Origin: Betaproteobacteria bacterium LSUCC0117
GTDB taxonomy: Bacteria; Pseudomonadota; Gammaproteobacteria; Burkholderiales; Burkholderiaceae_C
Assembly (NCBI GenBank): GCA_030441535.1
Contig: JAUJFZ010000007.1
Coordinates: forward strand, 1 to 64,000
DNA: 64,000 nt
Direction of reading: 5' to 3'
Shown here: in pieces, positions 8,049-17,161 of the stretch
Layout of the letters: every line of letters begins with the position of its first letter
How positions within the stretch are numbered: the first letter of the stretch is position 1
Notes under the pieces: generated by a model
Database searches by the model: none
What the model was told of the DNA's origin: nothing
The model's input: the letters and a program-made list of their open reading frames with translations, nothing else
Position numbers and translations under genes: made by a program

Positions 8049-9329
8049 TTAGACCTTATCAGTCGCTGCCTCTTGGTCCAAATCAAACGCACGGTGGAGC
8101 GCGCGAACTGCCAACTCCATGTACTTTTCGTCGATCACAACGGAGATTTTGATTTCAGAAGTAGAGATCATTTGAATGTTGATACCCTCTTCGCTCAAGC
8201 AACGGAACATCTTGCTGGCGACGCCCGCATGGCTGCGCATGCCAATACCGACCACGCTGACTTTACAGATCTTGGCGTCGCCGGTCACTTCTTTGGCGCC
8301 CAACTCACCAGCGACTTTTTCTTTCAACAGGTCAACGGTTTTCGCGAAGTCGTTGCGATGGACAGTGAAACTGAAGTCGGTCAAACCATCTTTGCTGAGG
8401 TTTTGAATAATCATGTCGACGTCGATATTCGCGTCGGCCACACTACCCAAAATACGGAAGGCAATGCCGGGGGTATCGGGCACGCCTAACAACGAGACTT
8501 TTGCTTCATCGCGGTTGAACGCGATACCTGATACGACGGCTTGTTCCATGTTTTCTTCGTCCTCAAAAGTGATCAAGGTGCCTGACTTGGCTTCCTCATT
8601 GATATCGATGTCCCAAGGGGTGAAGCTGGACAGCACACGCATGGGTACGCGGTATTTTCCGGCAAATTCCACCGAGCGAATTTGCAAAACCTTGCTACCC
8701 AAACTGGCCATTTCCAGCATTTCTTCAAAGCTGATGCGGGTCAGTCGGCGAGCGTCCTCGACGACGCGCGGGTCGGTGGTGTAAACGCCATCCACGTCTG
8801 TGTAAATCAGGCATTCTTCAGCTTTCATGGCCGCCGCGACCGCAACTGCTGAGGTATCAGAGCCGCCACGTCCCAGCGTGGTGATGTTTTGGTCCGCGTC
8901 TATACCTTGAAAGCCTGTGATGATGACGACTTTGCCTTGTGCCAATTCGGCACGCACGCGCGCATCGTCAATCGATTCAATGCGCGCTTTGGTGTAGGCG
9001 TTGTTTGTTTTGATGGGGACTTGCCAGCCCGAAAAACTGACAGCATCGATGCCCTGCGCTTGCAGAGCAATAGACAGCAGACCGACGGACACCTGCTCAC
9101 CGGTGGACGCGATCATGTCCAGCTCTCGGTCGTAAGCAGCAGTCGTTTTGGCTGGTGCCAGTTCTTTAGCCAGCCCAAGCAAACGGTTCGTCTCGCCACT
9201 CATAGCAGAGGGAACGACCACCATTTGGTGACCCGCACGGTGCCATTTGGCAACGCGTTTCGCGACATTGGCGATGCGTTCGGTTGAACCCATCGACGTG
9301 CCGCCGTATTTGTGAACGATTAAGGCCAT
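8049..9329 (-). CDS. lysC: aspartate kinase
   Basis: A 426-residue monofunctional aspartokinase that phosphorylates aspartate, the first step towards lysine, threonine, methionine and diaminopimelate. The N-terminal kinase motif KYGGTSMG is at residues 7-14, and the TTLGRGGSDTSAVA loop lies near residue 165. Two C-terminal ACT domains from about residue 265 should provide feedback control by lysine and/or threonine. It is followed by tRNA-Ser and preceded by tilS, an order I know from other Burkholderiales. Confidence 0.96.
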   Translation of the reverse strand: MALIVHKYGGTSMGSTERIANVAKRVAKWHRAGHQMVVVPSAMSGETNRLLGLAKELAPAKTTAAYDRELDMIASTGEQVSVGLLSIALQAQGIDAVSFSGWQVPIKTNNAYTKARIESIDDARVRAELAQGKVVIITGFQGIDADQNITTLGRGGSDTSAVAVAAAMKAEECLIYTDVDGVYTTDPRVVEDARRLTRISFEEMLEMASLGSKVLQIRSVEFAGKYRVPMRVLSSFTPWDIDINEEAKSGTLITFEDEENMEQAVVSGIAFNRDEAKVSLLGVPDTPGIAFRILGSVADANIDVDMIIQNLSKDGLTDFSFTVHRNDFAKTVDLLKEKVAGELGAKEVTGDAKICKVSVVGIGMRSHAGVASKMFRCLSEEGINIQMISTSEIKISVVIDEKYMELAVRALHRAFDLDQEAATDKV

Positions 9330-9387
9330 AGGTAAGCGAGACGGTTGATAGCGCCTGATTCAGGCAAACCCAGAATTATAAAGTTGG

Positions 9388-10356
9388 TTATTCAGGGGTG
9401 TTTACAAAACCCAACACGTCGCGATCACGGACTACCGCCCCTGCGCCCACTTTTATCGCGATGTGATGACCACGGGTGGTACAGGCGGCGACCTGCCCCA
9501 TCAACTCGGTCAGCTGTGCAGCCGAGGGCGTCGCCAACGGTATCCCACTCAACCACCACCGAAGCAGGTTGGCTTGGCGCGGTTCATTCAGCCCTTGCAG
9601 GTCTTTGATACGGGGTGGTACCCCCACGGTAACTGCATCGGCTGCTGCTAATTCGTCCAGCAGCAACTGCGCTTGCGCCGCGTGCTGAGCAGTACGCGCG
9701 ACCGCCGTCGCGATACCCGGCAACGCCCCCTCTAGCGCGGGCAATACCGTGTGGCGAATGCGGTTTCGCGTGAATTGAGTGTCTTGGTTACTGGGGTCAT
9801 CAACGTAGGCATGGCTAAACCGATCGAGCCACGCGCGAATTTGCAGCCCCCGCACGGACAAAATAGGTCGAAGGAAGCGCACGCCATTACGCTCAAAGCG
9901 AGGCGCCATGCCCGACAAACCCGGCAAGCCCGCGCCGCGACTGAGCGCGATCAAGACCGTCTCTAGTTGATCCTGTGCATGCTGCGCCAACAGGACGACC
10001 GCGGCATTCACCTGTTTGGCAACTGCAGCTAATGTGTCATAACGAATCGCACGCGCCTGCGCCTCAAGACTTTGGCGAGGACCGCACGCAACCGCCACAC
10101 GCCTGACCTCCAAAGGCACTGCCAGCGCTCGACACGTTCTCGCACAGTGCGCCTCAAAATCAGCAGCAGCTGTCTGGAGTTGGTGGTTGATGTGAATGGC
10201 AACCACGCGGTCGGGGTATGCCTCGCATGCCGCCAGCAGGAGGGCTGTCGAGTCCGCGCCACCACTGAACGCTACCGCGACTCGCCCCGTAATGGGCGGC
10301 AGCGGCAGGCACGGGTTATTTGACGCGTCAGGCGTCTCGGTCGTTAAAGCGGCCAT
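9388..10356 (-). CDS. tilS: tRNA(Ile)-lysidine synthetase
   Basis: A 322-residue N-type ATP pyrophosphatase with the PP-loop SGGADS at residues 31-36. TilS converts the wobble cytidine of the CAU-anticodon tRNA(Ile) to lysidine so that it reads AUA. The ATG at 10356 is chosen because it gives a normal N-terminus; it overlaps the end of accA by 29 bases, which suggests translational coupling. A longer form from 10440 would lie well inside accA. The protein is at the short end for the family, with a reduced C-terminal domain. Confidence 0.92.
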   Translation of the reverse strand: MAALTTETPDASNNPCLPLPPITGRVAVAFSGGADSTALLLAACEAYPDRVVAIHINHQLQTAAADFEAHCARTCRALAVPLEVRRVAVACGPRQSLEAQARAIRYDTLAAVAKQVNAAVVLLAQHAQDQLETVLIALSRGAGLPGLSGMAPRFERNGVRFLRPILSVRGLQIRAWLDRFSHAYVDDPSNQDTQFTRNRIRHTVLPALEGALPGIATAVARTAQHAAQAQLLLDELAAADAVTVGVPPRIKDLQGLNEPRQANLLRWWLSGIPLATPSAAQLTELMGQVAACTTRGHHIAIKVGAGAVVRDRDVLGFVNTPE

Positions 10357-11296
10357 AGCTTTGCAGCCGCTCGTACCGTCGGTCCAGCAGCTCCGATGGC
10401 TTGAGGTCACTGACCTGACGCAGGGCGTCAGTGAGTCCACGCTTCAGTGTCGCAGCCATTTGTTTGTGGTCACGGTGGGCGCCGCCCATAGGCTCGTTGA
10501 CGATTTTGTCAATCAAACCTAGCGTTTTGAGGCGCGGCGCAATGATGCCCAACGCTTCTGCAGCGACTTCTGCTTTTTCGCTGGTTTTCCAAAGAATAGT
10601 GGCACACCCCTCAGGGCTAATGACCGAGTAGACCGCGTGTTGCAGCATCAATACCTGGTCCGCCACCGAGATAGCCAAGGCCCCGCCTGAGCCACCTTCA
10701 CCAATGATGGTGGTGATGATCGGAACCTCCAATTGCGCCATTTCAAAGATGTTGCGACCAATGGCTTCACTTTGACCGCGTTCTTCCGCATCGATACCGG
10801 GGTAAGCCCCCGGCGTGTCAACAAAGGTGAACACCGGGAGCTTGAACTTCTCGGCCAGTTTCATCAAACGCAGGGCCTTGCGATACCCCTCCGGCTTGGT
10901 CATGCCAAAGTTACGCAGCGCGCGCTCTTTGGTGTCTCGGCCTTTCTGCTGGCCCAACACCACACAGGGCTGCCCGTTGAAACGCGCCATACCCCCCACG
11001 ATGCTCAGGTCATCAGCGAAATGCCGATCGCCGTGCAACTCCACGAAATGCGTAAAGATGTGGTTGATGTAGTCGAGGGTGTAGGGCCGCTCGGGATGGC
11101 GGGCGATTTTGGTCACTTGCCAGGGGGTGAGCTTGGCGTAGATGTCTTTTGTGAGTTGTTCGCTCTTCTTCGAGAGTTGCGCGATTTCTTGGGAGATATC
11201 AACCGCAGACTCAGATTGAACGAAACGCAATTCGTCGACCTTGTTTTCCAACTCCGCAATGGGCTGTTCGAAATCTAGAAAGTGCTTTTTTGCCAT
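10328..11296 (-). CDS. accA: acetyl-CoA carboxylase carboxyltransferase subunit alpha
   Basis: A 322-residue carboxyltransferase alpha chain. With AccD it transfers the carboxyl group from biotin to acetyl-CoA to make malonyl-CoA, the committed step of fatty-acid synthesis. Full length and colinear with E. coli AccA: coiled N-terminus (FLDFEQPIAELE), crotonase-like core with the GEGGSGGALAI segment. It overlaps tilS and lies downstream of the DNA glycosylase gene on the same strand. Confidence 0.97.
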   Translation of the reverse strand: MAKKHFLDFEQPIAELENKVDELRFVQSESAVDISQEIAQLSKKSEQLTKDIYAKLTPWQVTKIARHPERPYTLDYINHIFTHFVELHGDRHFADDLSIVGGMARFNGQPCVVLGQQKGRDTKERALRNFGMTKPEGYRKALRLMKLAEKFKLPVFTFVDTPGAYPGIDAEERGQSEAIGRNIFEMAQLEVPIITTIIGEGGSGGALAISVADQVLMLQHAVYSVISPEGCATILWKTSEKAEVAAEALGIIAPRLKTLGLIDKIVNEPMGGAHRDHKQMAATLKRGLTDALRQVSDLKPSELLDRRYERLQSYGRFNDRDA

Positions 11297-11362
11297 ATTG
11301 AATTCTTCACCCGTAAAGGGCTCCGCTATTTTGTCTTATCGCGCCGGTGCCCTCGCAGGGGC

Positions 11363-12010
11363 TCAGTAGGCGACAGGCTCGGGGTCCAACGAGCGCCAAA
11401 TATACCAAGTCGCCACACTTCGATACGGCTCCCACGCCCGCGCCAAGTCCCTCACCTCGCTGCGACTGACGGGTTCCCCCGAAAAATACAGCTTACTGAT
11501 GCCATTTAGCAAGCCCACATCATCCAAGGGTAAGACGTCAGGGCGCAGCAGGTAGAACATCAAGAACATCTCAGCGGTCCAGCGACCGATCCCTCGAATC
11601 GCGACCAACTCGGTGATGATGGCCTCGTCCTCCATCAAGTGCCACTGCTTGACACTGACCTTGCCGGTTTGGAAGTAAGTTGCCAAGTCCTGCAGGTACT
11701 CCACTTTGCGGGCACTCAGGCCCGCACCCCGCATCTCTTCCGTACTGAGCTTGAGCACTTGCGCAGGCTTAACCGTTTTCATGAGGCCACTGAACCGGGT
11801 CCAAACCGATTGCGCTGCTTTGACCGAAATTTGCTGACCCACCACGCTACGGGCCAAGGTGACGAAAGGGTCACCTCGCGTTTCAATTGCAGCGCCCGGA
11901 AACTTAGGCACCAATCGCCTCAGGACGCGGTCTTTGCGCATGAGGTGCTCACATGCAGCGGCCCAATATGCCGGGGCAGTTTCTGGCGTCGCTGCAGCTT
12001 TGGTACTCAT
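11363..12010 (-). CDS. DNA-3-methyladenine glycosylase II-like protein
   Basis: A 215-residue HhH-GPD base-excision glycosylase of the AlkA type, removing alkylated purines from DNA. The helix-hairpin-helix is LVAIRGIGRWTAEM (about residues 136-148), and the catalytic aspartate is D164 in LPLDDVGL. The N-terminal AlkA domain is missing, as is usual in the short bacterial form. The start ATG at 12010 overlaps the cysS stop codon as ATGA, implying coupling; an in-frame ATG four codons upstream is less likely. Confidence 0.92.
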   Translation of the reverse strand: MSTKAAATPETAPAYWAAACEHLMRKDRVLRRLVPKFPGAAIETRGDPFVTLARSVVGQQISVKAAQSVWTRFSGLMKTVKPAQVLKLSTEEMRGAGLSARKVEYLQDLATYFQTGKVSVKQWHLMEDEAIITELVAIRGIGRWTAEMFLMFYLLRPDVLPLDDVGLLNGISKLYFSGEPVSRSEVRDLARAWEPYRSVATWYIWRSLDPEPVAY

Positions 12011-13413
12011 GCGCGTTCCCACGTCGTGCCCGTCGGGCTATCTTTCAAAACCACCCCCACGGCGAGTAGTTCTTGACGAATTTGATCGGCTCTAGCGAAG
12101 TTTTTGGCCGCCTTTGCAGCCGCGCGCTCTGCGATGAGGGCTTCAATGTCCAAGCCGCCGCTGGACGCCTCATCCTGACCACCTTGCAAGAATTGTTGTG
12201 GATCGGTTTGCAACAAGCCCAGCACGCCGCCCAGTTGGCGCAACCACTGCGCGAATGCCACATCACCGGTTTTGTTGATGTGGGCGGCCAGGTCAAAAAG
12301 TACCGCAATCGCGCCTGGGGTTCCAAAATCCTCATCCATCGCCGCTTTGAACGCTTGAGTGTAATCGTTGGCGGCCCAATCGATGGGGGTCGACATGTCG
12401 GAATCAATTGCAGGCAAATTCGGGACGCTCGCCAACGCGGTGTACAGGCGCTTAAGGGCGCCTTTGGCATCGCGCAAATGGGCGTCGCTGTAGTTGAGCG
12501 CGCTGCGGTAGTGGGCGCGGATGATGAAGAAACGCACTGTTTCGGCGTCAAAGGACTTGAGCACCTCACGGATCGTGAAGAAATTACCCAGACTTTTAGA
12601 CATTTTTTCGTTGTCTACACGCACAAAGCCGTTGTGCATCCAGACCTGAGCCATGGGCTTGCCAGTTACCCCTTCAGTTTGGGCAATCTCGTTCTCGTGA
12701 TGCGGGAACTGCAAGTCCGCCCCACCGCCGTGGATATCAAATTGCTCACCTAAAAGCGCACAACTCATGGCGGAGCACTCAATGTGCCAACCGGGACGAC
12801 CCACACCATAAGGGCTTTCCCACTTGGCTTCTGCCGGCTCTTGCGGTTTGGCAGACTTCCACAAAACAAAATCGAGTGGATCGTCTTTGCCACCCGCCAC
12901 GGCCACGCGCTCTCCAGCACGCAACTCGTCCAGACTCTTGCCGCTCAGGGCACCGTAGTTGGCAAACCCCCGAACCGCGTAGTTCACATCACCGTTGCCA
13001 CTTTGATAGGCCAGTCCCTTGTCTTGAAGGCGGCTAATCAGATCGAGCATTTGTGGCACGTAATCCATGGCGCGCGGCTCTGCGGCGGGGCGCTCGATCC
13101 CCAGCGCGTCAGCATCAGCGTGCATCTCGGCGATCATGCGGTCGGTGAGTGTTCGGATGGACTCACCGTTTTCCAGCGCACGGGCAATGATCTTGTCGTC
13201 AATATCGGTGATATTGCGAACGTAGGTCACCTTCAAGCCGCTGGCGCGCAACCAACGCTGCACCACATCGAAGGCCACCATCACACGCGCATGTCCGAGG
13301 TGACACAAGTCATACACCGTCATGCCACACACATACATCCGTGCTTCGCCCGGTGTTAAGGGCTTGAAGGGAACCAAGTCGCGGGTCAGTGTGTTGTAAA
13401 TTGAAAGGGCCAT
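12007..13413 (-). CDS. cysS: cysteinyl-tRNA synthetase
   Basis: A 468-residue class I aminoacyl-tRNA synthetase charging tRNA(Cys). The HIGH-type motif is HLGH at residues 38-41, KMSKS is at 270-274, and the zinc site includes C29, C213 and H238. Start ATG 13413 gives the usual N-terminus MALSIYNTL and a length close to the E. coli enzyme; an in-frame ATG 33 bases upstream adds an unlikely extension. It heads the cysS / glycosylase / accA / tilS / lysC run and is divergent from the TPR gene. Confidence 0.96.
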   Translation of the reverse strand: MALSIYNTLTRDLVPFKPLTPGEARMYVCGMTVYDLCHLGHARVMVAFDVVQRWLRASGLKVTYVRNITDIDDKIIARALENGESIRTLTDRMIAEMHADADALGIERPAAEPRAMDYVPQMLDLISRLQDKGLAYQSGNGDVNYAVRGFANYGALSGKSLDELRAGERVAVAGGKDDPLDFVLWKSAKPQEPAEAKWESPYGVGRPGWHIECSAMSCALLGEQFDIHGGGADLQFPHHENEIAQTEGVTGKPMAQVWMHNGFVRVDNEKMSKSLGNFFTIREVLKSFDAETVRFFIIRAHYRSALNYSDAHLRDAKGALKRLYTALASVPNLPAIDSDMSTPIDWAANDYTQAFKAAMDEDFGTPGAIAVLFDLAAHINKTGDVAFAQWLRQLGGVLGLLQTDPQQFLQGGQDEASSGGLDIEALIAERAAAKAAKNFARADQIRQELLAVGVVLKDSPTGTTWERA

Positions 13414-13488
13414 GGCGCACGCGGGATTTGCGGAAAAGCTGGCCATTTTACGCCCCGACCGATCAAAACAGCCATGGGGTAGGTTGGC

Positions 13489-13494
13489 TACAAT
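13489..13494 (+). promoter_or_regulatory. -10 element TACAAT upstream of TPR gene
   Basis: TACAAT in GGCTACAATACG; a start of transcription around 13501 leaves only about 11 bases before the ATG at 13512. No good -35 box is visible. It argues against the longer reading from 13389. Confidence 0.4.
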
Positions 13495-13511
13495 ACGCGT
13501 TGATCATTTAT

Positions 13512-14537
13512 ATGCGCCGCGACATGCTCTTATCTATGCAACAGACAACACAGCGCCCCTTTACCCGTAACTTGCGACGTTCGGTTTGTGCGATGGCATT
13601 TGTCATCGGTTCGACGCTCGCTTTGCCCAGCTTGGCAGCCACCGATGACTACACCGCAATTAAGCAGGCACTTGCGACGGGGCAAACCCAAGACGCGCTA
13701 ACGCTTGTCAAGGCCGCACGCGATAAGCAGCCCAAAGACGTGCAACTGATGTTCTTTGAGGGTGTCATCAATGCCCAGTTGGGCGAGTCCCGCGCAGCAA
13801 TTGGTATCTTTGAGCGCATGGCAAAGGACTACCCCGAGCTGCCTGAGCCGCACAACAACCTAGGCGTCTTGTATGCCGCACGTGGTGACCTGGAAAAGGC
13901 TAAGGCTGCGTTTGAACGGGCCATCTTCACCAATCCAGCCTACGCGACCGCACATCAAAACGTCGCTGACATTTATGCCGCTATGGCGCGGAAAAACTAC
14001 GGTCAAGCCCTGCAAGTCGGCAGTGACGGCAAGGCGGTACCCCCTCAAATGACGCTGCTCGGTAGCCTCACGGGTAAGACCACTGCAGCCGGCAAAGTAA
14101 CGGCGCCCGTGGTGGTATTGAAGACGCCTGAGCCCGAGCCAGCACCAGCGCCTGCCGCCGCGCCCACGCCTTTGCCCAAACCCGATGACACAACCGTGGC
14201 GACCACCGCAGCGGTCGAGCAGGCTGTGAACGCTTGGGCGAAAGCTTGGGCGGCGCGTGACGTGAAGGCATACCTTGCGGCTTACGGCACGGCTTTCAAG
14301 CCAGACAACGGCAAATCTCGCAGCGCTTGGGAGGCTGAACGCGAAAGCCGCATCGCTCCCCGTAAGCGCATCGCGGTGACCCTAAGTAACGTGCGCATCA
14401 CCCTTGACGACAAGGGGGCTCTGGTGCGCTTCAAACAGCGCTATGAGTCGGACACCTTTAACGGAACCAGCCAAAAGCGCTTGCGCTTAGTGAGCGAGAA
14501 CGGGCGCTGGGTCATCACCGACGAATCTGTGGACTAA
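13512..14537 (+). CDS. periplasmic TPR protein with NTF2-like C-terminal domain
   Basis: A 341-residue secreted protein. A signal peptide occupies about residues 1-42, ending LPSLA. Tetratricopeptide repeats follow to about residue 185, including PHNNLGVLYAARGDLEKA. A proline/alanine-rich linker at about 200-225 leads to an NTF2-like domain of about 110 residues at the C-terminus. The same kind of domain ends the next gene, an L,D-transpeptidase, so the two probably work together in the cell wall or its maintenance. ATGs at 13524 and 13536 are alternative starts. Function beyond this is not known to me. Confidence 0.85.
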   Translation: MRRDMLLSMQQTTQRPFTRNLRRSVCAMAFVIGSTLALPSLAATDDYTAIKQALATGQTQDALTLVKAARDKQPKDVQLMFFEGVINAQLGESRAAIGIFERMAKDYPELPEPHNNLGVLYAARGDLEKAKAAFERAIFTNPAYATAHQNVADIYAAMARKNYGQALQVGSDGKAVPPQMTLLGSLTGKTTAAGKVTAPVVVLKTPEPEPAPAPAAAPTPLPKPDDTTVATTAAVEQAVNAWAKAWAARDVKAYLAAYGTAFKPDNGKSRSAWEAERESRIAPRKRIAVTLSNVRITLDDKGALVRFKQRYESDTFNGTSQKRLRLVSENGRWVITDESVD

Positions 14538-14552
14538 ACGAGCAAACGCAGC

Positions 14553-15944
14553 GTGACGTTACTACAAGGCCAGCGAATGGCGGCATCCGCACCGCATGAG
14601 GCGGATGCCCCACCACCCAGCCCACCGCGCCACATCGCCCCCATTGCTTGGGGCGCTTTGGCGGTTGCCCTGATCGCGACTGCGGCTTGGTTGGGCACAC
14701 GCAATGTAGACGGTCGCATGGGTGCTGAGCTGCCGCCGGCCAAGACCGTAGCAGCGAAACCACCCCCATGGAGCCTGGCGGTCGATGGCATTGTGGTGGG
14801 TAGCAAGCCTGCCGTTGTCCAGCAGAGAAAAGGCTTTCAAGACGCGGAAGAGCGAGTCATCGAGATTTACCAGGCGTTACGTGATGGCAGTCGCGCGCAA
14901 GCGCTGACGCTGGCTGAGTCGCTGGCGACCGACTTGCCCAACTTTCAGCTGGGGCGATTGTTGTACGCCGACTTGCTATCGGTGAGTACCAACCAACCCG
15001 TTGACTTGAAATCGCTCACCTCAGCCTCTGCCGATGCCAGCAGCAACTTCAAATCGCTGATTGAGGAATCGCAGTTGCGCCTAAAAGCGTTGACCGAAGT
15101 GCCCGCCCCGGGCACCCTGCCTGACAATCTCCTGACCTTACCGGACAACACCCGCCACGTGATCGCCATCGACACCTCGCGTGCGCGCTTGTACTGGCTG
15201 GTCAATCAAGCCAAACCTGGCAAGCCACTTGACTTGGTTCTTCAAAAAGATCTCTATATCTCAGTGGGTCGCAACGGGGTTGAGAAGCAGATTGAGGGCG
15301 ACGGCCGCACCCCACTGGGCGTGTACACCATCACGAGTAAGCTGAACGACGAAGCGCTCCCTGACCTGTATGGTCGTGGCGCCTTGCCGCTGAACTATCC
15401 CAACGCATTGGATATCCTGCGCGGCAAAACGGGTAGCGGTATTTGGCTGCACGGCACACCGTCCGAGCAGTACGTCCGCGCACCGCTTGCCTCCGACGGC
15501 TGCGTGGTGCTATCCAACCCCGACATCGCCAGCATTTTTGGCGAACCGGGTATCGTTGGAACGTCCGTGGTGATTAGTCCCGAACTGAATTGGGTTAAGC
15601 GCGACGCCCTCCCTGATTTGGGTGCAACATTCCGCGCGCGATTCGATGAATGGCTCGCCAATCGCCGTGGCGGCGACTTGGCTAAGCTGCGGGACACCTA
15701 CAGCGATGACTTTTTCCGTAAAGGAAAAAAGCTGGCTCACTGGTGGCCCACGATCAAGGGCGAGGCTGTCAGCACCATCAAAATCTCAGACCTATCCATG
15801 GTCAAGTGGGCGGATCAAAATGACGAGGTCGTCGTCGTCAACTTTGCCGAGCAACTCAAGCCACGCGCACGCGTTGCACGCAAGCGCCAATACTGGCGAC
15901 TCGAGCAAGGCGAATGGAAGATTTTTTACGAAGGAAACGCATGA
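14553..15944 (+). CDS. L,D-transpeptidase (YkuD) with NTF2-like C-terminal domain
   Basis: A 463-residue membrane-anchored enzyme. One transmembrane helix is at about 29-47. A helical TPR-like stretch follows, then the YkuD catalytic domain at about 200-342, with H300 in WLHGTP and the nucleophile C317 in SDGCVVLSN. L,D-transpeptidases cross-link peptidoglycan stems or attach lipoproteins to them; some relatives are carboxypeptidases. Residues 355-463 form an NTF2-like domain of the kind seen at the C-terminus of Cds6-like enzymes. The gene is 15 bases after the TPR gene and overlaps the next gene by ATGA. Confidence 0.93.
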   Translation: MTLLQGQRMAASAPHEADAPPPSPPRHIAPIAWGALAVALIATAAWLGTRNVDGRMGAELPPAKTVAAKPPPWSLAVDGIVVGSKPAVVQQRKGFQDAEERVIEIYQALRDGSRAQALTLAESLATDLPNFQLGRLLYADLLSVSTNQPVDLKSLTSASADASSNFKSLIEESQLRLKALTEVPAPGTLPDNLLTLPDNTRHVIAIDTSRARLYWLVNQAKPGKPLDLVLQKDLYISVGRNGVEKQIEGDGRTPLGVYTITSKLNDEALPDLYGRGALPLNYPNALDILRGKTGSGIWLHGTPSEQYVRAPLASDGCVVLSNPDIASIFGEPGIVGTSVVISPELNWVKRDALPDLGATFRARFDEWLANRRGGDLAKLRDTYSDDFFRKGKKLAHWWPTIKGEAVSTIKISDLSMVKWADQNDEVVVVNFAEQLKPRARVARKRQYWRLEQGEWKIFYEGNA

Positions 15945-16633
15945 ACAAGCACATCACCACACGCCCTAAGACAGGCGCCGCGGCGGCAACAACCGTCCAT
16001 AACGCCAGCCAGAGGCGCCGGTGGGCCCTGATGAGCCTCGGCGCCGTCATGCTGTTAATCGGCCTGCTGTTCAGCCAAGTGGCGCAAGCCAATGATGCGG
16101 TTGGTCCTCGTGTGCGATTGGCGACCAACATGGGCGACATCGTTTTGGAACTTGACGCCAAAGCGGCTCCCAAGACGGTTGCCAACTTTATTCGCTACGT
16201 GAACGAAAAACACTACGACGGCACGATCTTCCATCGCGTTATCGACGGCTTCATGATCCAAGGGGGCGGTTACACGCCCGACATGCAACAAAAGCCGACC
16301 CTGCCACCAATCGAAAACGAGGCCGCTGAAATTCTCGCGCGCGGTGGCCCACGCAACGATGTGGGTACCATCGCCATGGCGCGCACGCAGGACCCCCACT
16401 CAGCCACCGCACAGTTCTACATCAACGTGGCTAAAAACAGCTTTCTAGACTTTCAAGCCAAAACCATGCGTGGCTATGGCTATGCGGCCTTCGGTCGTGT
16501 CGTTGAGGGCATGGAGATCGTCAATGCCATCAAAAAATTGCCCACTGGACCCAGCCCAGCGGTCCCCAGAAGCTTTCCTCGTGACGTCCCACAAGAAACC
16601 GTCATCATCAAAAACGCCACTTTGGAGAAATAA
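15941..16633 (+). CDS. ppiA: periplasmic peptidyl-prolyl cis-trans isomerase (cyclophilin)
   Basis: A 230-residue cyclophilin exported by an N-terminal signal of about 50 residues (hydrophobic 28-45, cleavage after AQA). The core carries the cyclophilin signature FHRVIDGFMIQGGG and the HSATAQFYIN segment. It should catalyse proline isomerisation during folding of envelope proteins. The start at 15941 overlaps the transpeptidase stop as ATGA. Paired with the cytosolic paralogue that follows 5 bases later. Confidence 0.94.
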   Translation: MNKHITTRPKTGAAAATTVHNASQRRRWALMSLGAVMLLIGLLFSQVAQANDAVGPRVRLATNMGDIVLELDAKAAPKTVANFIRYVNEKHYDGTIFHRVIDGFMIQGGGYTPDMQQKPTLPPIENEAAEILARGGPRNDVGTIAMARTQDPHSATAQFYINVAKNSFLDFQAKTMRGYGYAAFGRVVEGMEIVNAIKKLPTGPSPAVPRSFPRDVPQETVIIKNATLEK

Positions 16634-16638
16634 ATACC

Positions 16639-17145
16639 ATGGCAAACCCACAAGTTGAACTGCACATTGCTGACCATGGCGTCATCACGATCGAACTCGA
16701 TCAGGACAAAGCGCCCGCCACCACTGAGAACTTTTTGTCCTACGTCGCCGATGGCCACTACGATGGCACGATTTTTCACCGCATCATTGATGGCTTCATG
16801 ATTCAAGGTGGCGGCTTTGGCTCCGGCATGCAAGAGAAAGCCACCAAAGCCCCAATTCGCAACGAAGCTGATAACGGCTTGAAGAACGACCAATACACCT
16901 TGGCCATGGCGCGCACGCAAGACCCGCATTCCGCGACCGCCCAGTTCTTTATCAACGTCGCAAACAACGACTTCCTCAACCACACAGCGCCGAGCATGCA
17001 GGGCTGGGGTTACGCGGTTTTCGGCAAAGTGATTGCGGGTACCGAAATCGTTGATAAGTTGCGTGGTGTCGCCACTGGTCGACGCGGCTTTCATGACGAT
17101 GTACCCAAAGACGAAGTTGTGATCGAAAAGGCTGTGGCACTGTAA
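16639..17145 (+). CDS. ppiB: cytoplasmic peptidyl-prolyl cis-trans isomerase (cyclophilin)
   Basis: A 168-residue cyclophilin without a signal peptide, closely similar to the preceding gene over the whole catalytic core (FHRIIDGFMIQGGG, HSATAQFFIN). It is the cytosolic PpiB type. The pair looks like a tandem duplication with one copy gaining an export signal; similar tandem pairs occur in other betaproteobacteria. Confidence 0.95.
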   Translation: MANPQVELHIADHGVITIELDQDKAPATTENFLSYVADGHYDGTIFHRIIDGFMIQGGGFGSGMQEKATKAPIRNEADNGLKNDQYTLAMARTQDPHSATAQFFINVANNDFLNHTAPSMQGWGYAVFGKVIAGTEIVDKLRGVATGRRGFHDDVPKDEVVIEKAVAL

Positions 17146-17161
17146 GCGGGCCACTGGCGCA

